This document shows, piece after piece, positions 6,625-15,400 of a stretch of DNA of 15,887 bases. The stretch's first letter is position 1, and every line of letters starts with the position of its first letter. Where the stretch lies: positions 1 to 15,887 of the forward strand of contig JACFNM010000062.1 of assembly GCA_019454915.1 (NCBI GenBank). The letters run 5' to 3'. A program made the translations under genes and the position numbers. The notes under the pieces are model-generated. The model had not been told where the DNA came from, did not search any database, and saw only the letters and a program-made list of their open reading frames with translations. The DNA comes from Chitinophagaceae bacterium. Its GTDB lineage: Bacteria > Bacteroidota > Bacteroidia > Chitinophagales > Chitinophagaceae.

Positions 6625-9147
6625 TTACGGGCGAAATCCCAAGAGTCGCAAAGCATTTAACACCACAACCAAAGTGGAGCCTTCGTGTGCGATTACCGCC
6701 GGACCTATACTGGCGATATCGAACATGGTGAGCGGAATTAGCAAGGTCACCATTCCAAGACTGATCCATAAGTTTTGTTTAATAATGGATTTTGCTTTCC
6801 TGCTGAGCCGGATAGCAAAAGGCAATAAAGAAAGTTGGTCTCCCATAAGGGCAATATCGGCTGTTTCGAGTGCCACGTCACTACCGGCTGCTCCCATAGC
6901 TATTCCTACCGTACTCTTGGCCATTGCCGGTGCGTCGTTGACCCCATCACCCACCATAGCTACCTTATTTTCTTCCCGGATGATTTTTTCAATGGCAGCT
7001 ACTTTTTCTTCCGGAAGCAGATTGCCCAAAGCCTTAGTGATACCAATTTCCGCTGCGATGGTATTGGCTGCTTCCTGATTGTCACCGGTCAGCATAATCA
7101 TTTTTTGAATGCCAATCTTCTTCAGTTCATCCAATGTACCGGCAGCTTCAGCACGGGGAGTATCCATCAGACCGATGATCCCTATATAGTCACGGTTTCT
7201 ACGGAAGAGGAGGGTGGTATTCCCTGCCTGTTCCAGCGCGGTGATTTGTTTTCTGATTTCACCATCAGGAGCGGATTGATCATTCAGGGAATCAAAAAGC
7301 ACCATGTTCCCGGCATAGATTTCATCGTCGCCTAAGATCGCCCTGAGTCCTTTTCCATGAGCCGATTGCAGGTCATGTGCCCGGATGGTTATAGCTTTAT
7401 TTAGCATCTGAGTTCCGTCACGGACAATCGCTTTCGCGATAGGATGATCGCTCAGAGACTCCACAGCTATCGCGGTCTCCAACAGCCCGGTTTCTGTTAT
7501 GTCACCAAGAGGAATGATATGGGTAACCTTGGGATTGCCTTCGGTGAGTGTGCCTGTTTTATCAAAAGCAATAGCTGTGAGTGTGCCTAAGTCCTCCAAT
7601 GGTCTTCCGCCCTTGATGAGCACCCCTGCGTGGGCAGCCCTGGCCACACCACTTAGTACTGCACTGGGCGTGGAAATCGCTAATGCACAGGGACTGGCAG
7701 CTACCAATACACTGATGGCACGATGAAAACTGCTACTGAACGATTCGTTGATGATAACAAAAGAAAAACATAATAATACAACCAGTATCAGAATAATGGG
7801 TACGAAATATTTTTCAAATTTGTCCGTGAATTGTTGAGTGGGTGATTTCTGCGTCTGAGCTTCGTTGACCATTTTTACCAGACGAGCCAGCGTGGAGTCG
7901 GAGGCCTCTTTCGTTACTTTTATTTCAAGGAGGTCATTCCCATTAATGGTTCCTGCAAATACACGATATTTTGCTTCCAGTTTGGAGGCTCCTTCAGGGC
8001 TGATATTGGCATCTTTAAAAGCCTCCTTATCTACCGGGATACTCTCTCCCGTAATAGGCGCCTGGTTAACAGAGCTGCTCCCTTTAATTACTATACCATC
8101 TGCGGGGATTTTTGTGTCGGGTTTCACCACAATGATATCGCTCTTTTTAAGATGTTCAATGCCTACTTCAATGATCTGCTCATTTTGTTTTAGCAATGCC
8201 GTTTTAGGGGTTAATTCAGTGAGCGATTCAATGGATTTTCGTGCCTTTTCCATGGCATAGTGTTCGAGTGCGTGACCGAGACTAAATAAAAAAAGAAGAA
8301 GAGCGCCTTCAGCCCAGCTTCCCAGAAAGGCGGCGCCGAGAGCGGCTGCCAGCATCAGGAAATCTATCTCAAATCCGCCTCTGGTAATCGTTTGAATAGC
8401 TTCTTTCGCAGTAAAATAGCCGCCTAAAAAATAGGCGCCAATATAAAAACCGAGAATTAATAAGAAGGGAAGGGAGGTGGTTTTGTCCAATAGAAAACCT
8501 ATGCCTAAAAATATACCACAGAGGATGCTGAAAATTAATTCCGTATTCTTCCCAAAAATTCCTCCGTGATGATGATGTTCATGCCCATCGTGCACGTGAG
8601 CATGCTCGTGTTTATGTTCGAGTTCGTGGTCATGCTTGTCTTCCGGTTTATCTTCAGGAGAAGATAAGATTTCTGTGTGCCGGGTTTCGGATCGTTGATT
8701 TTTTTTAGTTAAAATCAGCCCCTGACTGTTCAGCATCTTCTGAATTCTTTCTTCATTGATAATCGTAGTGTCAAATTCCAGGGTAATGATTCCGGTAGCC
8801 GCTACGGAAACAGACATAATGCCCGGTTCTCTTCTGAATACGGATTCAATGAGCTTAGTTTGTCTTTGGTGCCGTATACCTCCCACTTCGTAGATGAGGT
8901 GCCGGTAACGATGGGATATTTGAGCGCCGGCTTTTGACGCGAGTTTTTCAATAGTATCCACATTAATTTTTTGTGGATTATAATGAAAGCAGAGTTGGGC
9001 TTTGGAATTGCTGTTCTTCGGTACAATATGAATTCTTTCAATACCTTTTCTCTTACTCAATTCTTTAATAATCCGGTGGACACAGGCATCCTGTTCATCC
9101 GGGATATCAGGAAGCAATAAATCGAGGTTTATTTTTAACTTTTCCAT
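6625..9147 (-). CDS. Heavy-metal translocating P-type ATPase, P1B-4-like (SPC motif)
   Basis: This 840-aa inner-membrane ATP-driven metal exporter has two HMA-like ferredoxin folds at residues ~1-75 and ~82-150. Both lack a normal CxxC: the first has D-E-Q-D-A-C22, and the second has G-G-I-R-H-Q-R-Q. A histidine-rich linker follows (172-194, twelve His). Membrane helices begin at ~203. Core motifs are TGES 366-369 (actuator), SPC 485-487 (transport site), D529-K-T-G-T (phosphorylated Asp), S-D-H-P 567-569, TGDN 687-690, GDGVNDAP 733-740 and a last-helix HEGST 821-825. SPC plus HEGST defines the P1B-4 group (Co, Fe or Zn efflux, as in CoaT and PfeT) rather than CPC-type CadA/ZntA. It is preceded by 3 nt by a disrupted small gene of the same operon. 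Palindromes upstream suggest metal-responsive repression. Substrate is inferred only. Confidence 0.93.
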   Translation of the reverse strand: MEKLKINLDLLLPDIPDEQDACVHRIIKELSKRKGIERIHIVPKNSNSKAQLCFHYNPQKINVDTIEKLASKAGAQISHRYRHLIYEVGGIRHQRQTKLIESVFRREPGIMSVSVAATGIITLEFDTTIINEERIQKMLNSQGLILTKKNQRSETRHTEILSSPEDKPEDKHDHELEHKHEHAHVHDGHEHHHHGGIFGKNTELIFSILCGIFLGIGFLLDKTTSLPFLLILGFYIGAYFLGGYFTAKEAIQTITRGGFEIDFLMLAAALGAAFLGSWAEGALLLFLFSLGHALEHYAMEKARKSIESLTELTPKTALLKQNEQIIEVGIEHLKKSDIIVVKPDTKIPADGIVIKGSSSVNQAPITGESIPVDKEAFKDANISPEGASKLEAKYRVFAGTINGNDLLEIKVTKEASDSTLARLVKMVNEAQTQKSPTQQFTDKFEKYFVPIILILVVLLCFSFVIINESFSSSFHRAISVLVAASPCALAISTPSAVLSGVARAAHAGVLIKGGRPLEDLGTLTAIAFDKTGTLTEGNPKVTHIIPLGDITETGLLETAIAVESLSDHPIAKAIVRDGTQMLNKAITIRAHDLQSAHGKGLRAILGDDEIYAGNMVLFDSLNDQSAPDGEIRKQITALEQAGNTTLLFRRNRDYIGIIGLMDTPRAEAAGTLDELKKIGIQKMIMLTGDNQEAANTIAAEIGITKALGNLLPEEKVAAIEKIIREENKVAMVGDGVNDAPAMAKSTVGIAMGAAGSDVALETADIALMGDQLSLLPFAIRLSRKAKSIIKQNLWISLGMVTLLIPLTMFDIASIGPAVIAHEGSTLVVVLNALRLLGFRP

Positions 9148-9150
9148 AGT

Positions 9151-9529
9151 TTAATACCCTTTAGCCGGAATTTTGCAGTAGCCGTTAGGGCTGGTGCAAA
9201 GTGTGTTAGCCACTGCAAAATTTGAATTCGGTTGTTTTTCAGGAATGCTCTTGTTGGTTTTTTCTGCTAATTTCTTTATAGCTTCAAACCTGCCGGTTTG
9301 CCCATGTCTTCCCAAAAAAAGACAAACTTATCGTAGCGCTCGCCCCGTTTGAAAGCATCTTTTTTATTGCGGGTTGACTATTTCCTAACTGTAAAACTGC
9401 GGTCAGTTGGGCTGCTCCGTCAAGACCGGCTTCGGTTACACAATGTTTTTGCACGGTCAGTTTAAAAATAAAGTGAACCAGAATACTGCCAGTGATGAGC
9501 CCGGTGAACAGAAAAACAATTGTCTGCAT
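9151..9529 (-). pseudogene. Small membrane-anchored protein gene upstream of the metal ATPase, disrupted by two -1 frame changes
   Basis: Three segments in successive frames read as one protein. Frame 0 from ATG 9529 gives M-Q-T-I-V-F-L-F-T-G-L-I-T-G-S-I-L-V (membrane anchor) through S-Q-P-A-I-K-K (residue 57, ending 9359). Frame -1 continues D-A-F-K-R-G-E-R-Y-D-K-F-V-F-F-W-E-D-M-G-K-P-A, with its stop at 9276-9278. A further -1 frame gives F-E-A-I-K-K-L-A-E-K to C-K-I-P-A-K-G-Y, stopping at 9151-9153, only 3 nt before the ATPase ATG. The 379-nt span plus two bases equals exactly 127 codons (126 aa). The final segment has no ATG of its own. Unshifted frame 0 gives an 81-aa product ending at 9284; a single -1 shift gives 84 aa. 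The family is not recognised. Alternatives are homopolymer sequencing errors (A6 at 9360-9365, T7 at 9314-9320) or programmed frameshifting. Confidence 0.55.
9359..9365 (-). other. In-frame A_AAA_AAG slippery heptamer
   Basis: Read on the minus strand, the codons ATA AAA AAG give the heptamer A AAA AAG exactly in the zero frame. This is the form used for -1 frameshifting in E. coli dnaX and several IS3 elements. The -1 frame entered here is the one that continues the protein-like sequence D-A-F-K-R-G-E-R-Y-D. Seven nt downstream, CAAAC and GTTTG can form a 5-bp stem with a long loop. The site may equally be just the homopolymer where a base was lost. Confidence 0.4.
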
Positions 9530-9536
9530 TGTGAAT

Positions 9537-9645
9537 ACGTTGCAACGATAAGAATAAGATTTTCACCAATGTGAAAAAATCAACAGGTATAAAAGTATCT
9601 TAAATCTTTAAACGGGGATAATTTATTAAAACAACGACGTTGCAA
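9537..9645. repeat. Repeated ACGTTGCAA word, two copies 100 bp apart, upstream of the ATPase operon
   Basis: ACGTTGCAA occurs at 9537-9545, extending to the perfect 10-bp palindrome CGTTGCAACG at 9538-9547, and again at 9637-9645. The second copy sits beside the overlapping inverted repeat CAACG-A-CGTTG (9632-9642). The copies flank the presumed promoter region of the disrupted gene and metal ATPase. Paired palindromic words are typical of operator sites, but no regulator gene is present in the window. Confidence 0.35.
9560..9577. promoter_or_regulatory. 18-bp inverted repeat TTTTCAC-N4-GTGAAAA, candidate metal-responsive operator
   Basis: Perfect 7-bp arms flank a 4-bp centre (CAAT), 31 bp upstream of the ATG at 9529 on the minus strand. 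This is where a repressor would cover the promoter of the metal-efflux operon. It has no GC-rich stem or U-tract, so it is not a terminator. ArsR/SmtB-, MerR- or Fur-type regulators use sites of similar size, but the family cannot be told from the sequence. No perfect TAnnTTTG box was found in this interval; TACTTTTA at about 9591-9598 (minus strand) is one base off. Confidence 0.45.
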
Positions 9646-9660
9646 TTGTGCAGCTAATGT

Positions 9661-9699
9661 AAAAAGCCTTAACACCCGGAGAGATGTGTAAGGCTTTTT
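9661..9699 (-). terminator. Intrinsic terminator after tRNA-Gln
   Basis: AAAAAGCCTTAACAC (9661-9675) and GTGTAAGGCTTTTT (9686-9699) form a stem of 14 bp with one bulged A and a 10-nt loop. On the minus strand the stem ends in TTTTT, immediately downstream of tRNA-Gln, so it should end the tRNA (and any tyrS read-through) transcript. The arms are near-symmetric (A-tract on one side, T-tract on the other), so it could also stop + strand transcription. Confidence 0.85.
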
Positions 9700-9703
9700 A
9701 CTG

Positions 9704-9774
9704 TTGGCCTACCTGGATTCGAACCAAGACAGACAGAACCAAAATCTGTTGTACTACCATTATACTATAGGCCA
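9704..9774 (-). tRNA. trnQ: tRNA-Gln (anticodon TTG)
   Basis: This 71-nt cloverleaf starts at 9774. The acceptor stem TGGCCTA/TAGGCCA is fully paired (7 bp) with discriminator A at 9704. The anticodon stem ACAGA/TCTGT encloses the loop TTTTGGT with anticodon TTG at 9742-9740. The T arm CTTGG-TTCGAAT-CCAGG has one G-U pair. CCA is not encoded. It decodes CAA/CAG glutamine codons. It has its own promoter (9806-9837) and a hairpin terminator 4 nt downstream, so it is an independent unit even though it follows tyrS by 75 bp. Confidence 0.97.
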
Positions 9775-9805
9775 ATTCCTGCTTTTACACAGTTAAAAAG
9801 GGCTG

Positions 9806-9837
9806 CAAAAGTAAATACTCGTAACTTGTTAACCAAA
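9806..9837 (-). promoter_or_regulatory. Promoter of tRNA-Gln (TTTG-N20-TACTTTTG)
   Basis: On the minus strand TTTG (9837-9834) is followed after exactly 20 bp by TACTTTTG (9813-9806). This is a complete match to the Bacteroidota -33/-7 consensus TTTG / TAnnTTTG. The expected transcription start is near 9799, about 25 nt before the mature tRNA 5' end. It begins just after the tyrS stop codon, so the tRNA need not depend on tyrS transcription. Confidence 0.8.
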
Positions 9838-9849
9838 TTTCCAGCCGGA

Positions 9850-11130
9850 TTATTCTGTTGCCTTAACGAGATAGTAATGCTTTTTCCCTTTCTGCACGAG
9901 TACATATTCATTGTGTAACAGATCGCCTGCGCCTAACTGCCTGCTAATGCTGTCAATTTTACTCCGATTGATACTGACTCCTCCATTTTGTATCATCTTC
10001 CGTGCCTCACCCTTACTGGGGAAAGCCCCTGTTTCGGCAAGAAAAGAAACGATATCTATACCGCCGGTTATTTTTTGTTTGGGATAATCGAATTTTATAA
10101 CACCTTCCATGTTTTCAAGGTCTTCCACGGTGAGCGTATCAATACCGGCATTTTGTGCCGAGAATAGCTTCTCCGTTGTTTCAACTGCTTTGTTGTATTC
10201 TTCTTCTCCGTGAATAAATGTGGTAACTTCTTTTGCGAGGGTTTTCTGTAGTGTTCTTCCTCCGGGATTTTTGCTATGTTCCTCCAGCAGGTTATTGATG
10301 ACTTCCGGGGTCAGAAAGGTGAAGATTTTTATCCATTTTTCGGCATCTGTGTCTGAAGCATTCAGCCAGAACTGGTAAAACTGGTAGGGGGATGTTTTTT
10401 CAGCATTCAGCCATACGTTGCCTTTTTCGGTTTTCCCGAATTTACCCCCATCGGCTTTTGTTATGAGCGGACAGGTAAAGGCAAAAGCTTCGCCTCCGGT
10501 TTTACGCCTGATAAATTCGGCTCCTGTAGTGATGTTACCCCACTGGTCGCTTCCACCCATCTGCAGTTTGCAATTCATGTGTTCATAAAGCCAGTAAAAG
10601 TCATAACCCTGCATAAGCTGGTAGGCAAATTCCGTATAGCTGATGCCGGTATCGCTCTCTATTCGTTTTTTTACACTGTCTTTGGCCATCATGTAATTGA
10701 CGGTGATAAATTTTCCCGCCACTCTTAGGAATTCAATGAAGCCTATCTTGCCGAACCAGTCGTAATTATTAACCAGCTCGGCACGGTTCTTTAATTCCGG
10801 ACTAAAGTCGAGGTGCTTTGCTAATTGTTTTCTGATGCCGGCTATATTTACTGCCAGCTGTTCGGGACTCAGGAGGTTCCTTTCCTGGCTTTTGCCTGTG
10901 GGGTCGCCTATCATACCCGTGGCGCCGCCGATTAAGGCAATGGGCTTATGCCCTCTTTTCTGTAAATGAACCAGCAAAAGAATGGGTACCAGGCTTCCGA
11001 TGTGTAAACTATCCGCGGTGGGGTCAAATCCGATATAGGCGGTGGTCATCTCCTTATTTAATTGTTCTTCCGTGCCAGGCATGATATCCTGAAGCATTCC
11101 ACGCCATCTCAATTCTTCTATCAGTGTCAT
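9850..11130 (-). CDS. tyrS: Tyrosyl-tRNA synthetase
   Basis: This class I aminoacyl-tRNA synthetase charges tRNA-Tyr with tyrosine using ATP, in the cytoplasm. With the ATG at 11130 the protein has 426 aa, normal for bacterial TyrRS. Visible motifs are HIGS (43-46, the HIGH signature) in ADSLHIGSLVP, G-G-S-D-Q-W-G-N (192-199, tyrosine-site region), and the KMSKS-type loop K-F-G-K-T (230-234). A C-terminal S4-like RNA-binding domain (~350-426) has P-S-K-G-E-A-R-K-M-I-Q-N-G-G-V. An in-frame TTG at 11136 would add two residues, but AGGA at 11137-11140 abuts that codon and sits 6 nt from the ATG, so 11130 is preferred. A TATTTTTG -7 box lies just upstream. tRNA-Gln follows downstream. Confidence 0.98.
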   Translation of the reverse strand: MTLIEELRWRGMLQDIMPGTEEQLNKEMTTAYIGFDPTADSLHIGSLVPILLLVHLQKRGHKPIALIGGATGMIGDPTGKSQERNLLSPEQLAVNIAGIRKQLAKHLDFSPELKNRAELVNNYDWFGKIGFIEFLRVAGKFITVNYMMAKDSVKKRIESDTGISYTEFAYQLMQGYDFYWLYEHMNCKLQMGGSDQWGNITTGAEFIRRKTGGEAFAFTCPLITKADGGKFGKTEKGNVWLNAEKTSPYQFYQFWLNASDTDAEKWIKIFTFLTPEVINNLLEEHSKNPGGRTLQKTLAKEVTTFIHGEEEYNKAVETTEKLFSAQNAGIDTLTVEDLENMEGVIKFDYPKQKITGGIDIVSFLAETGAFPSKGEARKMIQNGGVSINRSKIDSISRQLGAGDLLHNEYVLVQKGKKHYYLVKATE

Positions 11131-11147
11131 TTTCAATCCTTTTGGGG

Positions 11148-11155
11148 CAAAAATA
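11148..11155 (-). promoter_or_regulatory. -7 box (TATTTTTG) of the tyrS promoter
   Basis: TATTTTTG on the minus strand matches TAnnTTTG. It lies 17 bp before the tyrS ATG at 11130, which gives a very short leader. No TTTG/TTG is found at the 20-bp spacing, so only the -7 element supports it. Confidence 0.45.
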
Positions 11156-11254
11156 GGGTTAGTTTGGGAAGTCTGTTTTAAAAAACAATATTAGACCGTT
11201 CAAATCGTTATAAATGATTGTATATTAATGCAAATCTCTCCAAATGTTCCTGTG

Positions 11255-11262
11255 TATATTTG
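11255..11262 (+). promoter_or_regulatory. -7 box (TATATTTG) of the porV2-porU2 promoter
   Basis: TATATTTG matches TAnnTTTG perfectly and lies 63 bp before the ATG at 11326, predicting a leader of about 55-60 nt. The expected -33 TTTG is not present at the right spacing, so the call is moderate. AGG in AACAGGTAGA just before the ATG may serve as a weak Shine-Dalgarno. Confidence 0.45.
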
Positions 11263-11325
11263 TGCTTTAGCTGACCGTCAACAGGCAGTGAGAAAGAGGG
11301 AGTTACTCACCGGTAAACAGGTAGA

Positions 11326-12453
11326 ATGAAAAAATTGTTCGCGAGGATAGTATTGGTCGTTCTGTTTTGCTGCAACAGGGATGTCTATGGGCAGTTCCGG
11401 AAGTATTCTAATGAATTCTTAAATATTGGCGCGGGCGCCAGGGGATTAGGTATGGGAGGAGCGCAGGTAGCTTCCGTACAGGACGGAAACGCGGGATACT
11501 GGAATCCCGCGGGGTTGGTTCACATCAGGGATTTTCCGGTAGTGAATCTTATGCACGCCGAATATTTCTCCGGAATCGGCAAGTATGATTATGGCAGCGT
11601 GGCCATCCCGTTGAGCGATAAGAAACGAACTATCGGGTTATCGCTATTACGATTTGGCGTAGATGATATTCCAAATACTTTATATTTATTAGAGCCGGAT
11701 GGTTCTATCAACTACAATAATATCCGCTCCTTCTCTTCTGCGGATTATGCCTTTCTTGTTTCTTATGGTCAAAGCCTGAAGCCGATAGACAACAAATTGC
11801 TGAGTTTCGGCGTAAATGCTAAAGTGATTCACCGCACAGTGGGAAGCTTTGCCAGGGCATGGGGATTCGGGATAGATGCCGGCTTTCAGATGCAGACTCC
11901 GAAATGGAGGTTGGGCATTGCCGCACGAGACGTGACTACCACTTTTAATGCATGGAGTTTTAGTTTCACAGACGAAGAAAAAGAAGTGCTCTATTTGACC
12001 GATAATGAGATACCGGTAAAATCTACGGAACTAACCGCTCCGCGACTGGTATTGGGCGGCGCTTACGATTTTACATTGAACAAGACGCTTCACCTGTTGG
12101 CGGAGGCAAATCTGGACCTTACATTTGATGGTAAGCGAAATGTGGTGATTACTACCAATCCCGTGAGTATAGACCCGCGGTTTGGCGTGGAACTGGGGTA
12201 TAAGGATTTGATTTTTGTGAGAGGAGGTATCTATAATTTTCAACGGGCGCTTGCAGATGGAGATACCCTCAATCAAAAAAAGGTTTGGATATATCAGCCC
12301 AGCCTGGGCGCGGGGTTTAAGCTAAAACATGTGGCGATTGATTACGCATTTACGAATCTCGCAAACCAGTCTAATCCGTTGTACACCCATATCTTTTCTT
12401 TGAAACTGGATTTGGTGAAAAAGGAGTCCGTAAAAAACGTTAAAGCAAAGTAG
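11326..12453 (+). CDS. porV2: PorV/PorQ-family outer-membrane protein, PorV2-like (type IX sorting-associated)
   Basis: This 375-aa protein has a Sec signal peptide (M-K-K-L-F-A-R-I-V-L-V-V-L-F, cleavage near G22-Q23). It is followed by the PorV/PorQ N-terminal signature N-E-F-L-N-I-G-A-G-A-R-G-L-G-M-G-G-A, then D-G-N-A-G-Y-W-N-P-A-G-L. The remainder alternates amphipathic beta strands of a FadL-like 14-strand barrel and ends in T-H-I-F-S-L-K-L-D-L. PorV shuttles or docks type IX secretion cargo for the PorU sortase at the cell surface. The gene is 3 nt ahead of a C25 peptidase with PorU-like architecture, and this linked pair corresponds to the PorV2/PorU2 annotation used in Bacteroidota. 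The short C-terminal tail (K-E-S-V-K-N-V-K-A-K) extends beyond the barrel. A role in type IX secretion is inferred from family, not shown. Confidence 0.87.
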   Translation: MKKLFARIVLVVLFCCNRDVYGQFRKYSNEFLNIGAGARGLGMGGAQVASVQDGNAGYWNPAGLVHIRDFPVVNLMHAEYFSGIGKYDYGSVAIPLSDKKRTIGLSLLRFGVDDIPNTLYLLEPDGSINYNNIRSFSSADYAFLVSYGQSLKPIDNKLLSFGVNAKVIHRTVGSFARAWGFGIDAGFQMQTPKWRLGIAARDVTTTFNAWSFSFTDEEKEVLYLTDNEIPVKSTELTAPRLVLGGAYDFTLNKTLHLLAEANLDLTFDGKRNVVITTNPVSIDPRFGVELGYKDLIFVRGGIYNFQRALADGDTLNQKKVWIYQPSLGAGFKLKHVAIDYAFTNLANQSNPLYTHIFSLKLDLVKKESVKNVKAK

Positions 12454-12456
12454 CCT

Positions 12457-15400
12457 ATGATAAAACGATTACTGCTGATATTATTTACGCTGAGTTATTT
12501 TCTGGCGGCTGGTCAGTACAATAACGAATGGATTGATTTTAGTAAAACTTACTTTAAGTTTCCCGTAGGCAAAGATGGCTTATACCGGATTCCCCGGTCG
12601 GTTTTGCAAAGCGCGGGACTGGAGAATACACCGGTTGAACAATTCCAGCTATGGCGCAATGGAATTCAAATTCCCTTATACACATCAGTGGCATCCGGCA
12701 TTTTGGATCCGGCGGGATATCTTGAATTTTGGGGGGAGATGAATGACGGAAAGCCGGACAGTAAGTTATACCGCAATATCAACGATCAGCTATCGGATAA
12801 ATGGAGCCTGGAGACGGATACGGCCACTTTTTTCTTAACCGTTAATCCGGTGGGTAACAATGCAAGAATTATCAATGAAGTAAATAATACTGCAGGAAAC
12901 CTGCTTGCCCCGGAACCGTATTTTATGTTTACTTACGGCAAGTATTATAAAAACCGGATAAATCCCGGTTATGCCGGTTTGGTGGGTGAATATGTTTATT
13001 CCTCGTCTTATGATAAAGGCGAAGGGTATACCAGTAATGAGATACGCCCTGCCACTCCACTGAGTGAGACGGTGAATAACCTTTATGTGTATAACACCGG
13101 GCAGGCGAACGTCCACTTTTTTATAGCGGCTTCGGGTAACGCGCTTTACAACCGCCATATCAAAGTGGACATCAACAGTACTCAGGTAGTGGACGCAGTG
13201 ATGAACGTATTTAATGATACCCGGCAGCAGGCGACTCTTCCGGTGAGCCTGATTAGTGCGGGATCCGCCGTGGTGAAAATTACCAATACCTCCGATAACC
13301 CGAATGACAGGATGGTGGTGTCGAGGTATGAACTGACATATCCCAGGCAATTCAACTTCGGTAACGTTGCCAATTTTGTATTTGAATTGCCGGCTTCGGA
13401 CACGGGTAATTTTTTACGGATTACCAATTTTAACAGGGGCAACGTAGCGCCGGTATTGTATGATCTTTCAAATCGTAAGAGGTATGTTGGCGATATCAGT
13501 GAATCAGGGGTGACGAAGTTTGCTCTGCCTCCTTCGGTACAAAAGAGAAAATTGGTTTTGATAGACCAGAGGCCGGCGAATATCCATACCGTTAACGGAT
13601 TGAGCACCCGGAATTTTATAGATTATCACCTGCCGGACAATCAGGGGAACTATTTGATCATCAGTAATGCCGTATTGTTCAGCAGCCCTAATGGTAATCA
13701 GGTGGAAGCCTATGCTCAGTACAGGAGTTCGCCTGAGGGTGGTGGTTATCATACCACGATACTCGACATTGATCAGTTGACGGATCAGTTTGCTTTTGGT
13801 ATCAAGCGGCATCCTCATGCGATAAAAAATTTTGTGCAGTTTGCCGGAGACGTGTTCCGGCAGAAGCCGGCAGCGATTTTTATTATCGGAAAAGGCGTAA
13901 ACTATATTGATGCCAGGACCCAACAGGCGAATCCACTATTGAAGCAGTTGAATCTTGTGCCCCCCTTTGGTCATCCGGCTTCCGACAATTTGTTGGCGAC
14001 CAGAGGTGATGAAACAATCCCCAGTATTCCTATCGGAAGACTTTCGGCAATCAGAGGAGAAGAGATAGAAATCTATCTCGAAAAGATAAAACAATATGAA
14101 GCGGTTGCAGCCAACGCCCCTCAAACAGCAGAAGGGAGAGCATGGATGAAAAATATTGTGCATGCCATAGGAGGCGGAGACGTGGAGTTATCTGCCCAGA
14201 TAGGTGGATATATGAATCAACTAAGAAGCAGGATAGAGGATACCCTTTTTGGCGGGCATGTAATGAATTTTACCAAATCGCCCGCAGTCACAAGCGATCT
14301 TACGGGGCCGGATCTGAAGAGACTTTTTGCTGAAGGCATAGGCATTCTAAATTATTTTGGACATTCCTCAGCCAGCACCCTGGAGTTCAACATTGACGAC
14401 CCATCTGTATATGATAATCAGGGGAAATACCCTTTCTTTTTTGTGAATGGTTGTCTGGCAGGTGATATTTTCACGTTTGATGTAAACCGGCCGAATGTAA
14501 TCACTTCTTTGTCGGAAAAATATACGTTCGCCAAAGAACGCGGGAGTATCGTTTTTATAGCCAGCTCACATTTTGGAATCGTAAATTATTTGAACAGCTA
14601 TTTGACCGGATTATACAAAGCTTTGTCCGAACGGGAATTTGGTCATCCGATAGGAGAGGTGACCGAAGAATCCTTCCATTATCTTAAAACCATCTGGGGA
14701 AATGATTTTTTTGCCAGGCTTCATGCGGAGCAGATTACTTTGCACGGAGACCCGGTTACCCGGTTTTATTCTCAGCCAAAACCGGATTATCTGGTGGAAG
14801 ATCATTTGATAAAGATCCCTCCGGTTATTTCCGTTGCCGATAATAGTTTTCCGCTTAAAGTTAAATTTTTCAATATTGGCCAGGCGGTGAACGATTCCAT
14901 TACTCTCGAAATAAAGCGGCAATTACCCGATGGGACTACCCTGACAGTGCTGAGAAAGAGAATACAGGGACTTCGGTACACAGACAGTATCGAGATACAC
15001 GTGCCGGTGAATGGGGCTATCGAGAAGGGGGAAAATAAACTCATCGTGAAGATTGACGCGGATGAGGAAGTGGATGAGGTAACAGAGGTAAATAATACCT
15101 ATATCAAAACATTCTACATCCTGGAAGATGAAATCCGGCCTATTTATCCTTATGAATTTTCTATAGTCAACAAACCTGTTGAATCGTTCTATGGGTTTGC
15201 GCCGAGTACGCAGAAAGAGGTATCCAATTACGTGATGGAAATTGATACCACGCAATTGTTCAATTCTCCCGTGAAGCGTTCGGTCACGAAGAGTGGAAAG
15301 GGAGGCGTGATAGAGTTCAAGCCAGTCGTTAATCTCACGAATAATACGGTTTATTACTGGCGTACCACCACTTCTGCTGATAGCGCAGTATGGAATAACT

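Noticed and set aside
6674..8260. Plus-strand open frames opposite the metal ATPase.
   Set aside because: They are antisense shadows of a gene with all P-type ATPase motifs intact.
8564..8633. ATG/GTG-rich repetitive stretch resembling a short tandem repeat.
   Set aside because: It is explained by the histidine-rich codons of the ATPase linker (residues 172-194).
11131..11136. Upstream TTG as the start of tyrS.
   Set aside because: It adds only two residues and abuts the AGGA sequence; the ATG at 11130 has correct spacing and matches usual TyrRS N termini.
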